This document shows, piece by piece, positions 21,089 to 33,357 of a DNA stretch of 57,710 bases. The notes under the pieces were generated by a model. The model saw only the letters and a program-made list of their open reading frames with translations, was not told the origin of the DNA and ran no database searches. The position numbers and the translations under genes are program-made. The stretch is from Ectocarpus siliculosus (taxonomy: Eukaryota; Sar; Phaeophyceae; Ectocarpales; Ectocarpaceae): the NCBI GenBank assembly GCA_000310025.1, contig FN648398.1:681316-739025 (forward strand), written 5' to 3'. Each line of letters opens with the position of its first letter. The first letter of the stretch is position 1.

Positions 21089-24000
21089 ATGGCGACGGTA
21101 ACGGGAAACAACTCCATGATCCCGGCCGACAACGTGGTGATGGCAGTTCCCAAGAAGGGGAGGCTGTACGATCGCTGCATGAAGCTTTTGGCGGGGGCGG
21201 GTATGGACCACCGCAGGGTGAGTGTGTGTCTGTGTGTGTGTCTGTGTCTGTGTGTATTGTTTTTTTAGCATCGACCGCTAATCGGCTGACCAATGAGAAG
21301 GCGTCAGTCTCACTGCGGTTGAAAACACAAGCGCTCCCAAAGATCATGATCTGGGACCCCGTGAGAGGGCGTGATGGGGGAGGCTATGCTACTCTCCGGA
21401 TTGCAAGATAGATACCGTGGGCAATAACAGAAGAAATCTGTGTGCGTGTGTTTGTTTTCTTGGAGGGGTGACGGCGTTGAGATTCATCGTAGCGGTTCGG
21501 TCCCGACTCACACACGAAATGACGAAGCGAAGAGCGTGGCGTAGGAACAGCTCTTCGTGACGCCGACAAGGAGCTCTAACGACGCGCCTCCCACTACAAA
21601 CCCCCGACTCCCCAACGAGCTGCCGCGGATCGCGGCTCTCGGTCTGGGATCAACCAGGAGGTGACTGACTCCTTTTCCCCACCTCACGGCGGTGTAACTG
21701 AATTCCTTCCCCATGGTTGGGTCGGGACGGGCCACCGTCACGAAGGAAAAATCGGTGCATTTTAATCATAAGGCATGTTCACCTTTTGATACTGTAGTAG
21801 TGTTGTTCGATTTTCTGCCGTCGCGCGAAGCGCTTTTGTTGGTTCCTTTCTGTTTTCTTTTGGCGGCACTCTGGAGCGGCAGTGGGAGGAAGAACGCCGA
21901 TTCGTGCGCCGCCCGCAGGCGGGTTCGGGGGATGACGAACGGCCTCGATTTTCCCCTTGTGTTGGCGTTATTTTTCTGTTGTGTTACGGAGCTGTGGGAA
22001 GTGGTCTGGCCGAGGTTTTGACATGGATTGGATGGCGACAGAAGCTTCGGCGCATCGGGTACCAGGAAGTGGCGAAAAACTGCCCTGTTATTCGCGTCCT
22101 CACGTTGAAGGATGCGCAGGGACGGACGTGCTTAAGTCAGGATTTACGATACATGCCAGGTTAACAAACGCCGTGTTTCTGTTTCTGTTTCTGTTTCCGC
22201 CGACAGCTATGGTGGGTGTGTTATTGCAACGAATGGCAGAATGCAAGGCGCGGGCGGTGGTGATAGTACCAGAGCTGTAGCCGTTGCATACCGATTGTCC
22301 CAGCCCCTAAGTAAACGCGATCTAGCTCACACAAGACCCCCACGCACCGATAAGTGTGTACCTCCAGAGCAGTGAAATTGGTGTTTCATCTTCACCCCAG
22401 AAGCCACCCGTCTCAGCACCCAGCCTGCGTTTTTTCTCTCATCCCCCTTGCTTAATTGGCGAAAAAACGCGCGACGCGATGCTGCTGTGGAAACGTCAGC
22501 CCGCGCGAGTGGACATCGCCCAGTGCAGCGACCTCCCGGTGACCCTCGTCTTCCTGCCCGCGCACGACATCGCCATGTTCGTCGGGGAGGGGAACGTCGA
22601 TATCGGCATCACCGGGCTGGACGTCGTCAAGGAAACGTCGGACGACTCCGAGATAGAGGTTGCCATGGTGAGCGAGCTCGAAAGAAACTGGAAGAAATTA
22701 TCTTTTGCTTCTGTGCGTTAGCTTGTGTTGGAGCTTTGTCTGTGTTTTTTGGCGATGCGAAATCACCGAATCATTGTCGGTGTTTGCGTTATATGTGGGA
22801 CGTGTGAGCGATAGGTTGCTATGGCAAGCGAGCTTGGGAACACGACGGGACTATTTTGTTTGGCTCTCCCTGTGTTGTGAGTTCGTTTTCGTTTCGTTGG
22901 CGGCACAAAACACAGCCAGACTCACGGCAGAACGCTTGACAGAATGTGAAGAAATTCAACTTCAACTTCCGAATGCTGTGGGCGGTTGTCGTAGGTGCCC
23001 GCGCGGGAGACATGCTATACGCAGTCATGGACATAATTGTCGCACGCCAAGAAATGAGGAAAACCAAGAATACGGAGTATTAAACATGACCAGGCCGCGG
23101 CGATGTTGCAGCACTTTACTACACCCCTGCTTCTGTTCATGGCAGGAGAACCGGAGCCCAGCACGTGCAACAAACGCGTTGGCCGCCTTCAATTAAGCCT
23201 CTGATAGCTGACCGTCGGTGCCCTTAACCCTTCCTCGCCCAGCAAACATGGCTGAAACCCGTTTGTGTCGGTGCGCGTATCACATCGCATTGTTACGTTA
23301 GGTCTGGCGTGTGTTACCTGCCCTGTTCCAATTGTAGCAAAAAAACACAACGGGTATATTTTTGTGCTTCCACCTCCCCGGCCAGTATGTATTTATTGGA
23401 CGTCATCTGCTGTATTTGTTCGTCTCTCGCTTGGCAACCGGAAGCTGGGGGTTGCTACTTCTTCCACCCCCTCCCACCGAAAAGAATAGCTGCCGTCTCT
23501 CTAATACACCGCTGCGTTTGTCTATCGCGCCCCCCCCCCCCCCCCCCCCGCAACAGGAGCTGGGGTTCGGAAAGTGTAGGCTGTGCGTGCAGGCTCCGGT
23601 GTCGGCCGGCATCACAGACGTCAAGACGCTCTCCGGGAAGCGCATCGTGACGTCATTTCCGGCTGTGTGCAAGGCGTTCTTCGACCAGTACGATACGCCG
23701 GATAACCCCACGAGTGAGAACATTTTTTTGTTGTTCCGAGACTTCTATTTCTGTATTTGAACCCTTTTTTTGGAATTCTGAATTTATAAATATAAGTACC
23801 TGCTGGTATGGTTTGTTTCGTCAATTTTGAAAGGAGGACGCGGTACAGTGGGTCGGCTTTCGGAAGCACAGAGTTCGTGCCAACTGGCGTGTGAACACAT
23901 GAACCCCCCTCCTCCCATGATTCTTTGCAAACGGTTTTCTTTGTTTAGAGATAAAGTATGTGTCCGGTTCGGTGGAGGCAGCTTGCGGGCTGGGATTGGC

Positions 24001-25777
24001 GGACGCGGTAGTGGATCTGGTGGAGACTGGAACGACGATGAAGGTATGTTCCTATCACAACAATGTTACGCGCAACACAGGAGCCATTTCCGAAGTCGAG
24101 GATGCGGTCTCTTTCTGTCTGTCTCTCTGCCTCTGTCTCCCTCTCTCCCTCTCGGGTTTGTGGCGGACACCCCGACGTTCCCGAGCGCTTTCTGAAATAC
24201 CCTCCAGTTGGTTTTCCACACTCGTAGTGCCACGTGTGAGGTATGCTACCCACTGGGACAGTGTTCGAAGGTCTCGACATGAGAGGGAGTTACCACGACA
24301 CTGAGGAATGATGCATCCGTGGAAGACTCTCCACATGAACGTCCTGGCCCTTCTCGCCTTCTCGGCCTAGGCGATTTCCCCACTGCTGTCGCGAAGATAT
24401 CAACCTTTGATGGTCGATCCAGAGCGCTTGTGGAATCTCGTCCGACGCGTGGTGTGCAAGTGAAACTCGTCCCGTCGTTCACCAGCAAAGGGTTTGGGTT
24501 GTTGAGGCGATAAGCGATGGTGGCGAACCATGTCGTCGGTCTCTGTTGCTTTCTATTTTTGGAGCTGTTTCTGCCTTTGTGGTGGCGATGCTCAACACAC
24601 GCTTCCTTTTCCTGCCTGCAACCCCCTGCGTAGCTCACCTCTTGGCGACCTTGCTCGGCTACTGAACCCACGCCAGGCGGCCGGGTTGGAAGTGGTGGCG
24701 GAGGTGATGGACTCGCAGTGCCTGCTCATCGTCGGTAAGGGCACCAAGCACCGGGAGATGGTGGACCTGATCGTGCGACGCATCGAGGGCTACATCACCG
24801 CAGAAAAGTGAGGACTCATCCCCATCATGCTCTTCCCTATGTGCGCGTCTGCTGAGTGTCTCTCAAGTTCGGTGATTTGGTACACGCTGAGGCTTTACGA
24901 ACGCTCTGCTTATGCGCCGCCAGGCCATCGGAGGTACCCCGTGAGGCAGGCCTATAGGGGGACGACGGCGTAGGGAAATATTTTGCTGCGTTTTTGGGAG
25001 TGGAACCTACCTCATCTTGCAACGGTTTTTTTTGAGAGTCATGCATCCACCGGAAGGAGAGAGCGGCGTAAGCTTTGTCCTGGAACCTTCCAGCCGAAAC
25101 AACCCCCCCGCCCCCACCAACGACATTCTGCCGCTGCCTGTTAAGCCGCCTTCTGTGCCAACTGGACATGAACCAATCTCTGACGCTCGTTCGCCGTTCA
25201 ACAGGTACTTGATGGTGTCGTACAACACCTCGAAGGAGAACTTGGAAGCTTGCAAACAGGTTGGTGCGAGAGTTTTTTTCTTAGTTCAAGTGACGCTTGC
25301 CTTCATATATTGCGTTGTGGTGGGTTTTAGAGGAGATTCGGTGCATTGATGTCGTTCGCAATTCCTGTCCGCTTTTGCTCGCCATCTTTCAGAATTTCCC
25401 TCGCGATGGAGTGAACTCTCGCAATCCCAGCAGCCTAGAAACGGTGTTGCCTTCATCGACCTGCGAGAGTCAACAAGGTATCGATGCAAACCCCGTGCCA
25501 GAGCCGTCCACACAACACAACGCACCCTATTATAAGTACCGTGCACGAACATGAGTATGCACCCCATGCCCCCCCACCCACGTAACAATACCAACAGGTG
25601 GCCCCCGGCAAGCGATCGCCGACGGTTTCTCAGCTGGACACGGAGGGGTGGTTCGCCGTCCAGGCCTTGATCCTCAAGAAGGACTCGAGCCGCGTCATGG
25701 ACGAATTGCAGGGCTGCGGAGCAACAGACATCTTGCTCTTCGCGATGCACAACACACGGATTAACACCTCGTCCTGA
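21089..25777 (+). CDS. hisG: ATP phosphoribosyltransferase, long (regulated) form
   Basis: It catalyses the first step of histidine synthesis, ATP + PRPP to phosphoribosyl-ATP. Seven exons: 21089-21217, 22500-22667, 23557-23713, 23949-24043, 24677-24807, 25205-25259 and 25598-25777. They join in frame to 304 residues, close to yeast His1 (297). The ATG at 21089 has a strong context (GACCATGG). Landmarks in order: AVPKKGRLYDRCMKLLAGAG; RVDIAQCSDLPV; FLPAHDIAMFVGEGNVDIG ITGLDVV; KRIVTSFPAVCKAFF; KYVSGSVEAACGLGLADAVV DLVETG (PRPP loop); CLLIVGKGTKHREM; and the C-terminal ACT-like domain VAPGKRSPTVSQLDTEGW to DELQGCGATDILLFAMHNT. This C-terminal domain gives histidine feedback in the long form and means no HisZ partner is needed. 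Intron phases agree at all six joins. No obvious plastid presequence precedes the catalytic domain in exon 1; an unseen upstream exon is possible. Confidence 0.96.
23530..23549 (+). repeat. poly-C tract at HisG intron 2 acceptor
   Basis: Twenty consecutive C, followed by GCAACAG at the exon 3 acceptor. It serves as the polypyrimidine tract. Its length is likely unstable. Confidence 0.85.
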
Positions 25778-28433
25778 GCGCTTGTTTTTGGAATTTGTCG
25801 GCCGTGAACTATATTCCTTGTGGCACGAGGCAAACTATGTAGTGTAACGGTCTCGCGCTTCGGCGCTGTTTTTTTTTTTTGTGTCTTCACTTCAAAATCA
25901 GCGCTCGCATCACTTGTGCCGTTTCCTACTACCCGTGGTCACACAAAACGGTTCCTCTCCCTGAGGCCCCCTATTCACCCCTCCTGAGGTACTATGCCTT
26001 CAATTTTTAATGCGAAAAGAGCTGAGGTACTCTGCCTTCGATTTTTCATGCGAGAAGAGTGCAGCACTTTAGAGTCCCGAGTACGCCTGGGTGTGCCTGA
26101 TTTGAGCCCCCAGTTTCTGGGTCTAAATGGGGCTGTGTTTCGTGGCAGTAGGGTCCTGTACGTCCAGGTTCCCTGTGAGGAATGCTCCGGCCCTGAGCAC
26201 GAATCCATTGGTTCTTGGTCCGTCTGCCCAGAGAATCGCGTACCCCAAGTCGCAAGCCTAAGTTGTGGGCCGACTCTCTGCAGGGTGCCCACAAATCTGT
26301 GGTGTGGTGTGTCGTTTAGCAGTCTGCTCTCGGCGCTCGAAAATGCGCGGATCGCAGCAGGAGCAGTCGTGCAGTAGTAGTAAAGTAGTAGTAGTAGTAG
26401 TAGTGGTAGGATAGTGTAGGTGAAGGACAGAACTTTGGAGAAGTTTCGAGTGCGCGCAAACCCGCGACGGTTCGAGTTCGAACGGTGTGTGCAAGAATGT
26501 GCCCCGAAGAAAAACACGGTGCCATTTATTTTTGTGTTCTCGGCGTGTGTCGTTCGACACTAACAGCAAAATATTTCGGGTCTCACAATACGAAGTTGTG
26601 ATGGATGAATGATCGGTGAGATAGCGTTCTTCTTTGTCGTGTGGCATCCTCGCGTCGGGCACGCATGGCGGTCTAACAAGGCATGCTGGGCAACATGTGT
26701 TGGGAAACATGTGTTGTCTTCCTTGCACCAAGCGGACAGATTGTACATGCTGCCGGGAGAGGCTGTTTAGGGCAGCGGTGCTGTAGACGGCTGTCTAGAA
26801 AGGCTGCATAACGCTGGAGGATTGGTCGTGTGACCGACCTGGTCGAACGCTCGGGGCTCCCCACAAACAACCTGCACGTCAACGGCGAATCAGATGTGAC
26901 ATCACTTCGAAGGGTTCGTCCTCCCGTCCGTGTCGGTTTTTTTCTACCCGTGGTTCGGTATGTACCTTGGTGACAATTTTCGTGCGGTATAGTTTTCGTG
27001 GATTTTCTTTCGACGCACAACAGCCCGCTCTGCGGTTTATGGCGAGAAAGAAATGTTGTGGGCTGCACTGCAATGCTGAAACGTTTTTTCATACGATTTC
27101 TTTCACGTTTACTTGTTTTTGTAGTACGTTGTCATCGTAGGTTTTCTTCGGGTTTAGTTCTTTGGCGTTGTCACCGTCGGAACCTAGTTTCAAGGTATTC
27201 GTTGCGGTCTGGACGTCTCCATTCTTTTAGTTGCTTTGTTCTTGTTGTGTCTCGTGATCGAGAGTGTTACCGTAGTAAGAAGTTGCGGCTTCCCGTAAAC
27301 AAGGAAAGCTTCAGACAGGCAACGCCGATGAAACTCGTCGAGGAGTTGCACATCAATGTTGTGGACTGCACTGCACTGCTGTGTGGGCGAACTGGTACGT
27401 GTTAGCTCTGTCACGCCTCTAAATAGTTGAATCTTGAAGTTGGGCAAAGTAAACCGATTCCAAGAGTGGTGGATGCGCGTGTCGTTTTAGCACGCGAGGG
27501 CGGAAGCATATTTGCCGCCTATGAAGGCACGCTGACGCTCGTGCCAACAGTAACTGCTGGCGGTTGAATCGCACCGGTGGTGATATTCGTAAACATGTCC
27601 GTGTCAAGCATTGATGTTTTGGTTAGTTTTGTTGCGCTATGTTTGCCTTTTAACGAGAGAACCCAAGCTTCAGGTTGGCTTTGGGGGGAAAGATGCGCTT
27701 GGAGTCGCGCTGTTTTGCTGAGCTCACCCACCCGCAGATCAGAGTGTGTTGGTGGAAAACGATATTGTCACAGATGCTCATTGGACCTCCACCATGAGGA
27801 ATCCAAATCACCCAGCTGCTTATTCCCGCGTAAACCAGAGTGCTTTTGATGATAGCGGCGTCGGTTGTTGTGTATAACTGACTCGGAGGTTGTATTCGTC
27901 CACAGCTGTGCACCGCCAACGATTGGGATGACGTAGCCTTCGCGACTTCGCGCAGTGCAAAACAAGTTTGAAAGGTCCCGTTGTTCGTGCGGCCAGCGTT
28001 CTTAAACACAAACAAAGGTAACGTAGAGAGCAAGAGGCGTATTTCTGTACAACAATAGTACCATCGACCGCGCTAACCCGGGCTGACGAATCTTCGAGAG
28101 TTTATCCGAAACCAATCATTTCGACAATCCGTTCCCAGAAATCAAGATAACGCGCAACGCATTCAAAGTGACGTCTACCCTCGACTCCTTGTATACCATT
28201 AGGGATAGCGACGCGAGAGTTCAGCACGTCGGATATGGAGGGCCAGCTCTCGGAGAGGAAAAAGGTGTAAGGTGTGAGGCTCTACAGAGGCATGAGCACA
28301 GATGCGGCGGAATTTGATCTGAAGCGACACCAGACACGCCGCCTTCTTATCCTAAGATCCGTAAGATCGTGTCTATCATTTCATCATTTCTCACCGTTTC
28401 TCTCGCACCGCCGTCCCATCCCACCCGCCCCGG
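25778..28433. other. gene-free stretch between HisG and the LRR gene
   Basis: It contains a 38-bp tandem repeat (25984-26059), a TAG-triplet microsatellite (about 26375-26405), and two near-identical 27-base segments (27052-27078 and 27355-27381). A frame at 27331-27402 reads MKLVEELHINVVDCTALLCG and is followed by a GTACGTG donor-like site. It could be an orphan exon, but nothing joins to it. Confidence 0.5.
25984..26059. repeat. 38-bp tandem duplication
   Basis: Two copies of a unit beginning CTGAGGTACTNTGCCTTC, starting at 25984 and 26022, with about four differences. It lies 200 bases after the HisG stop. Confidence 0.8.
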
Positions 28434-31400
28434 ATGATGTGGTTGCGAAGGAGAGCACAGGGACTCAAACAATCGTGGGAAAATATTCTTCTTGAGGAGT
28501 TCTTCCTGTTCTCTGGGGGACGAGACTGGAGAAAAGTAGGTGGTGACCCAAAACAACCGACGGACTACCGCCACCGGGAGAACGGACGGGATGGCGTACT
28601 CTTAGAAGGTGGAAGAGTGAGTACCTTGGTAGACGCTCTCTGTATGACGATTGTAGAGCAGCACGGGGAATGCTGATTCAACGACTTTCAGGCAGAACGA
28701 ACGACCAGTCCAATCCCGCGCAGCAGCATTAAGGGAAAATAAACTGTACGCGCATGTATCTTCCAAAACGCATTTTCTTACCCACACGACCCCCAATCAT
28801 TTCTGTCCAGAACCCAGCATGATTTCGGAACAGATTTAAAGTGTAAATTTGTAGAAGCAGCCAGTTACCCCTCGATGACCACACCAGATTTAGTCACACC
28901 TGTTTGTTTTCTTGTCAACGAAGGTGGCGGGATTGCTGCTCGCATACAACGGGTTTGCGGGCGTCCTGTCACCTTCCTGCGGCCTGTTGTCAAAACTTCG
29001 GGTCCTGGACTTGTCAGGAAACTTGTTGAAAGGTAACCAACGCCAATGACGCCACTATTTGGTTCAAGAACATGTGCATCAGCTCAACATGCAGATCTAA
29101 ACTGCTTGCTGTATCGTAAATTGCGCGAGACTCTGTAGCTATGTTGTATGGGTAGACTACATATGACGCCTCAGCCCGTGCGTTCAGAAATATGTGCCCT
29201 TCGACGTGAGCGATACCAACTTTCTGTTTTGTAAACTAACCCCAGTTCCTTGAAACTGCGTCGCTAAACACTGCGCGATTGCACCAGGAACGCTGGATCC
29301 ACTTTTCGCCTTGAGGAACATCGAGATCATAGACCTCTCGTCGAATGTCCTGTCCGGAAGCATTGCCGAAGCGATTGGATCACTCTCAACGTTGAAGCAA
29401 CTGTTCTTGAGCGAAAATCGATTAACAGGTAATTTTGACGAAGATTAACCCCCATTACAAATAATAATTGTGCCATCCTCTTGTCTGTGTGGATTTCGCA
29501 GAACATCATCCACTCATCCATTCATTGTGTGGAGCATAAAACTCTGTGCACTGCAGCTGTAGTTCGAATCCCTTTTGCATTGTCACACAATGTACAGGTT
29601 CCATACCTGGTTCGCTTTCTTCGCTCGGAGAGCTAAGCGTGCTGTGCCTCGACGGCAACGCGCTGTCGGGGGCCTTATCGCCTGGAATTGGCTCCATGTC
29701 AACGCTTACGGTGCTGGCTCTGCAGGACAACAAGCTCAACGGTACGCACTAGCCGATGGTTGATCCTCTCCGTCCAGGTGGCGTATCATCATTCGTTCTG
29801 TAGCACGTTCGCGTTGGTTTCGAATCCATGCGTTGGATTATAAACACGCAACCTTTTCGACCCATAAAATCGCGCAGGTCCTATTCCTGATCTTCGCGGT
29901 CTTACCGCATTGCGTAGCTTGGACCTGTCGCGCAACCGTTTCGAGGGAACGGCACCTTCGCTCTCTACTCTATCGGGGCTAAGAGTGTTCGCTTGCCAGG
30001 GTCCGGGGTACGGGAAGGGGCGGCTGTCGGGGGGACTCAGTTCCATACTCAACACCAAAACCTCAGGTACAAGCACATAATATTGTAATACAGAGGCCGT
30101 GTAGTAAGTCTACACATGATATCGTTTAAATAGTTCGGTGTACACATGATATCGAGTACGCTTACCTGCGGGGTGAGTTCGAGACCCCGACCGGGGCCTG
30201 TTTGGAGCATAAGGGAGAATTGAAAATGGGAGATAACCGATACGCTCAGGCAGGAAGGGGTCCTTTGCGGACTGCCGGACTAGGCGAGTGATGTTGTCGG
30301 GGTTGGTTCTCACTTCCTCGCGTTGGTTTATGCAGCGAGATCACCTACCGGCAACGCTTACAACAAAGGGTGGGTACAAGGCACCACGTCTTAGGATCGG
30401 AACGAACTGACTTGACGTACATATTGACATATTGCCAAGTGATTTATTACACTGCGACGCGGAAATCCTGTGATGACAACGTGGACAGGTAGTGTACTGC
30501 AGCTGGTTCGGTTGGACCTTTCCAGTCACGTTTTGAGCGGAGACCTTCCGCTGGGCCTCCGAGCACTTCACCTACTGGAGGCAAGAGCAAGAACCAAAAT
30601 GCGTCGTTCGGTTGATCTCGTGTAGAGTAAGAGCTGGACTGAGATATGACAACATCTATCTCTTCATCGTTGAACTGCTGGCCGAGTTCGAACCTGTCTT
30701 TGTTTGGTCTCTGACTCAATTTTATTTCCGCAAGAATTTCGGTGAGGTTCAAGGAGCTGCGCGCAACGACGTACAGTACGAGGGAAAACGCGCGTTCCAT
30801 ATATTGTGTTACCTTACTCATCGCCAGTTGACGCTGCCATACCCATGTCGTTTGAACCGGGCAACAGATCCTGATTATCTGTGAGAACAACCTGAAAGGG
30901 CTACTGCCGAAGTGGTTGGGCGAGCTCGGTTTCTTGCGCTACGTCGACCTTTCGGTCAACTTGCTCCAAGGGCCAGTACCAGTAAGCCTGGCTGAACTGC
31001 CTCATCTCGAGACCCTTTTGCTTCAGGACAACGCCCTGGACGGTGCGTTATGTGCGCCGTGAGAACATGATGGCGTTGACTACGTTGTCATTTGATTTTC
31101 CTAGTCACAGGAAGAGCTTAAGCCAAGCTTGAGACGGCGCCGCGCTTGGTTGGGCGAAGAACTCGGAAAGACGAGAGGGAATTGCATGTGACCTTCGAGA
31201 CATGGTGCCTCACCTAACTAACGGTTAGTGTTGCGTCTGCCTGCTGTGTGTGGTTCAATACTAGGTGAACTTCCGCACGGATTTGCTGCCGCACTTCAGT
31301 CCAGAGGGATACGGAGGTTCAAATTCGACGGCCACAGGAAGAGGACGGGAAGCGCCCGGCGGGCTACGGTCGTGGAAACGTACAGGTCACCCCCAACGGG

Positions 31401-31596
31401 AAGTAGTAAAAAGGGGGAGAAGGAATACTCCGGCTTCCTCGTGCGGCCACTTGAGGACAGCGAGGAGAACAATGAGCACAGTGTGGAAAGCAATGCGCTC
31501 ACCAACGAACGAACAAGCGGAACAAGCTTGGCAACTGGTACGGATGAGGAGCGAGAATCCCCCCAAACGAGCCGTCGTGACACCGACCTCTTCTAG
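28434..31596 (+). CDS. leucine-rich repeat protein with modular LRR exons
   Basis: Eight exons: 28434-28616, 28924-29032, 29288-29428, 29598-29741, 29878-30066, 30489-30580, 30868-31042 and 31265-31596. They join in frame to 454 residues. Exon 1 encodes an N-cap (LLEEFFLFSGGRDW ... EGGR) like that before plant/stramenopile-type LRRs. Exons 2-8 encode about 12 repeats of the LxxLxLSxNxLxGxIP class, for example IEIIDLSSNVLSGSIAEAIG. Repeat 8 is irregular. Five introns interrupt codon phase 1 at the Gly following NxLx (one of these in the variant exon 5), so those exons carry whole or multiple LRR units; intron 6 is phase 0 and appears to use a GC donor (GAG|GCAAGA). The C-terminal ~90 residues are charged, Ser/Glu-rich and domain-free. 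No signal peptide, membrane helix, kinase or ROCO domain is seen, so the role (recognition or scaffold) is open. The ATG at 28434 is the first in frame; an upstream exon is possible. Confidence 0.8.
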
Positions 31597-33357
31597 AAAA
31601 TACGCACTGTAGGCCGTCGTGCATGTATTGTGGGTGCTGAATACGGTGCACACCGACCAAGCGTGGACCGGGCGCACAACTCTTTTGAGGGCTCATCATG
31701 TATTTGTCATGCCACCGTCGTTACCAACTGGTCCATGACTGTTGATACATTTCTTGACGTCTTGATTTGACGAGGTTTGTCGAGGGGCGTTGAGAAATGT
31801 CAACATTATCTGGCCAGTTTGCTACTCACTGCATGATGAATATCCTACCAGGTAGGTGCCCGCAGTTTTTTTCTGATTGGCCAGTATGCAGTACAGCAGC
31901 ACTGACTTCCAACCATTATACTACTACATTACCGGTTCGACGTGGTCATGATGTGTTAGTGTTTGTGTGTGTTTTCGTCCTACAGTATTTGTTATGGCGA
32001 CAGTCCCCCCATTTTTGGTGGTGAGACGTGTACTACGGTACAATGTATACAGAGTGCACGAAAAAATAAAAGTCACTGGGTGGGGGTAGTTTTTTTGTGG
32101 TATTTCGGCAGTCAGTCCAAGAAACTGTGGCATATCAGTCGGTCGTGCATACAACACGTTCGCGTGCGATAGACCAACATATACGATAGCGACTGCTGCC
32201 CCGGAGATGCCTCTGCTACTGCACTAAACGGCGTGGAGATAATGTGTGAGCCCCGAAGCCTCACGGTCTCCAGCAGTATAGTCTACATGTATACACACGA
32301 CGACCAGCATCATGTCTGTGTGGTGTGTACTGCAGGAGTCTGCCGGCCAGGTTTTGCGTATCATACAGCAGTTATCGACAATCCCCGGACCAGAAGTGGT
32401 ACAGTTCGTTGTGGATGACTTGGGTGTGCTATTTTGCTAATCTCTTGAGCCTGCTGTGGAGGATGATGATGAAAGATTGGCACCCGGCGCAGCACGCAGC
32501 TTTACTATTATTATTTGAACATTTCTATATGTTACAAACCAGGGACAAAATATTTTCATCCCCGGGGCCCCGCGAAACGTATCGGATTTTGAATTTACCG
32601 GACGGGGGTCAGAGGCGAGAGCAGAGCATGCAGCAGTGCCTGGTGCAGTCTGCCGCGTTGTGCTCGAGCACCGAGGGATGGACACGGTGAAACACACGGC
32701 CAGGGATGGACTTTACCGCACTTCGGTCGATCAGGAGGGGCGAACCTGACAACTCCAGACACTCGTGAGATTCGTAGCCCGATGAAACCGGGAGAAGCAC
32801 ATCGCCCTCGCTCTATTGCGTTGCGAATTTGAATTTGTCTTGTGTACCTGTCTCCCCTCTCGGGACCTTTGTTTACTTACGTAGACAACAGCAGTAGCAT
32901 CGCTCTTCGGTCTACGTGCTCTCTTTGCTCTCCTCTTGGACTAGAACTGGCAATGCCAACTTCCCCATACGCCATCTCATGCGCCCTTCATGGAATTGGC
33001 CATTTGAACATTGTGGTGTTCACGATGTCGATCCTACATATGCGAAGCGGCGGTGGGATGCTACTGGGCTACTGGACTATGTATGTAGTAATTGCTGCGC
33101 TTGCGTGCAACAGAAGTGCTGCCGTATTGTATACCCTACATGTAGAGTTCTTTGCCATGCAGGGCACACACAAAGATCTCCTCGTGCGGTGGGAGAAAAC
33201 CTTGTGTACAAGTGCTGTGCGCGCTGTAGACTACGGAAATCATGATGTGTACACTGTACTACCAATGCTCGCACACACACCGGTAGCCCACCGTTAGTTG
33301 ACAGTCCCGTCAGTTTCGCTTTCGATTTCGACGACTTCGTTTCATCGACGAACGCAG
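31597..33357. other. gap between LRR gene and first identified FANCA exon
   Basis: The 5' exon(s) of the FANCA gene must lie here or be very short, because the exon starting at 33358 opens with a partial codon behind a good acceptor (CGAACGCAG|G) and has an in-frame stop upstream. I could not pick the first exon. A 151-codon frame at 32842-33297 has no recognisable domain. Confidence 0.5.

Noticed and set aside
20784-21347. 187-codon minus-strand open frame
   Set aside because: Overlaps HisG exon 1 in antisense and has no recognisable domain.
25975-26517. 180-codon minus-strand open frame after HisG
   Set aside because: Contains Leu and Tyr runs from the TAG-triplet microsatellite and no domain.
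32842-33297. 151-codon plus-strand frame considered as the first FANCA exon
   Set aside because: It ends at a stop without a usable donor and in a different frame; no similarity to a FANCA N-terminus.
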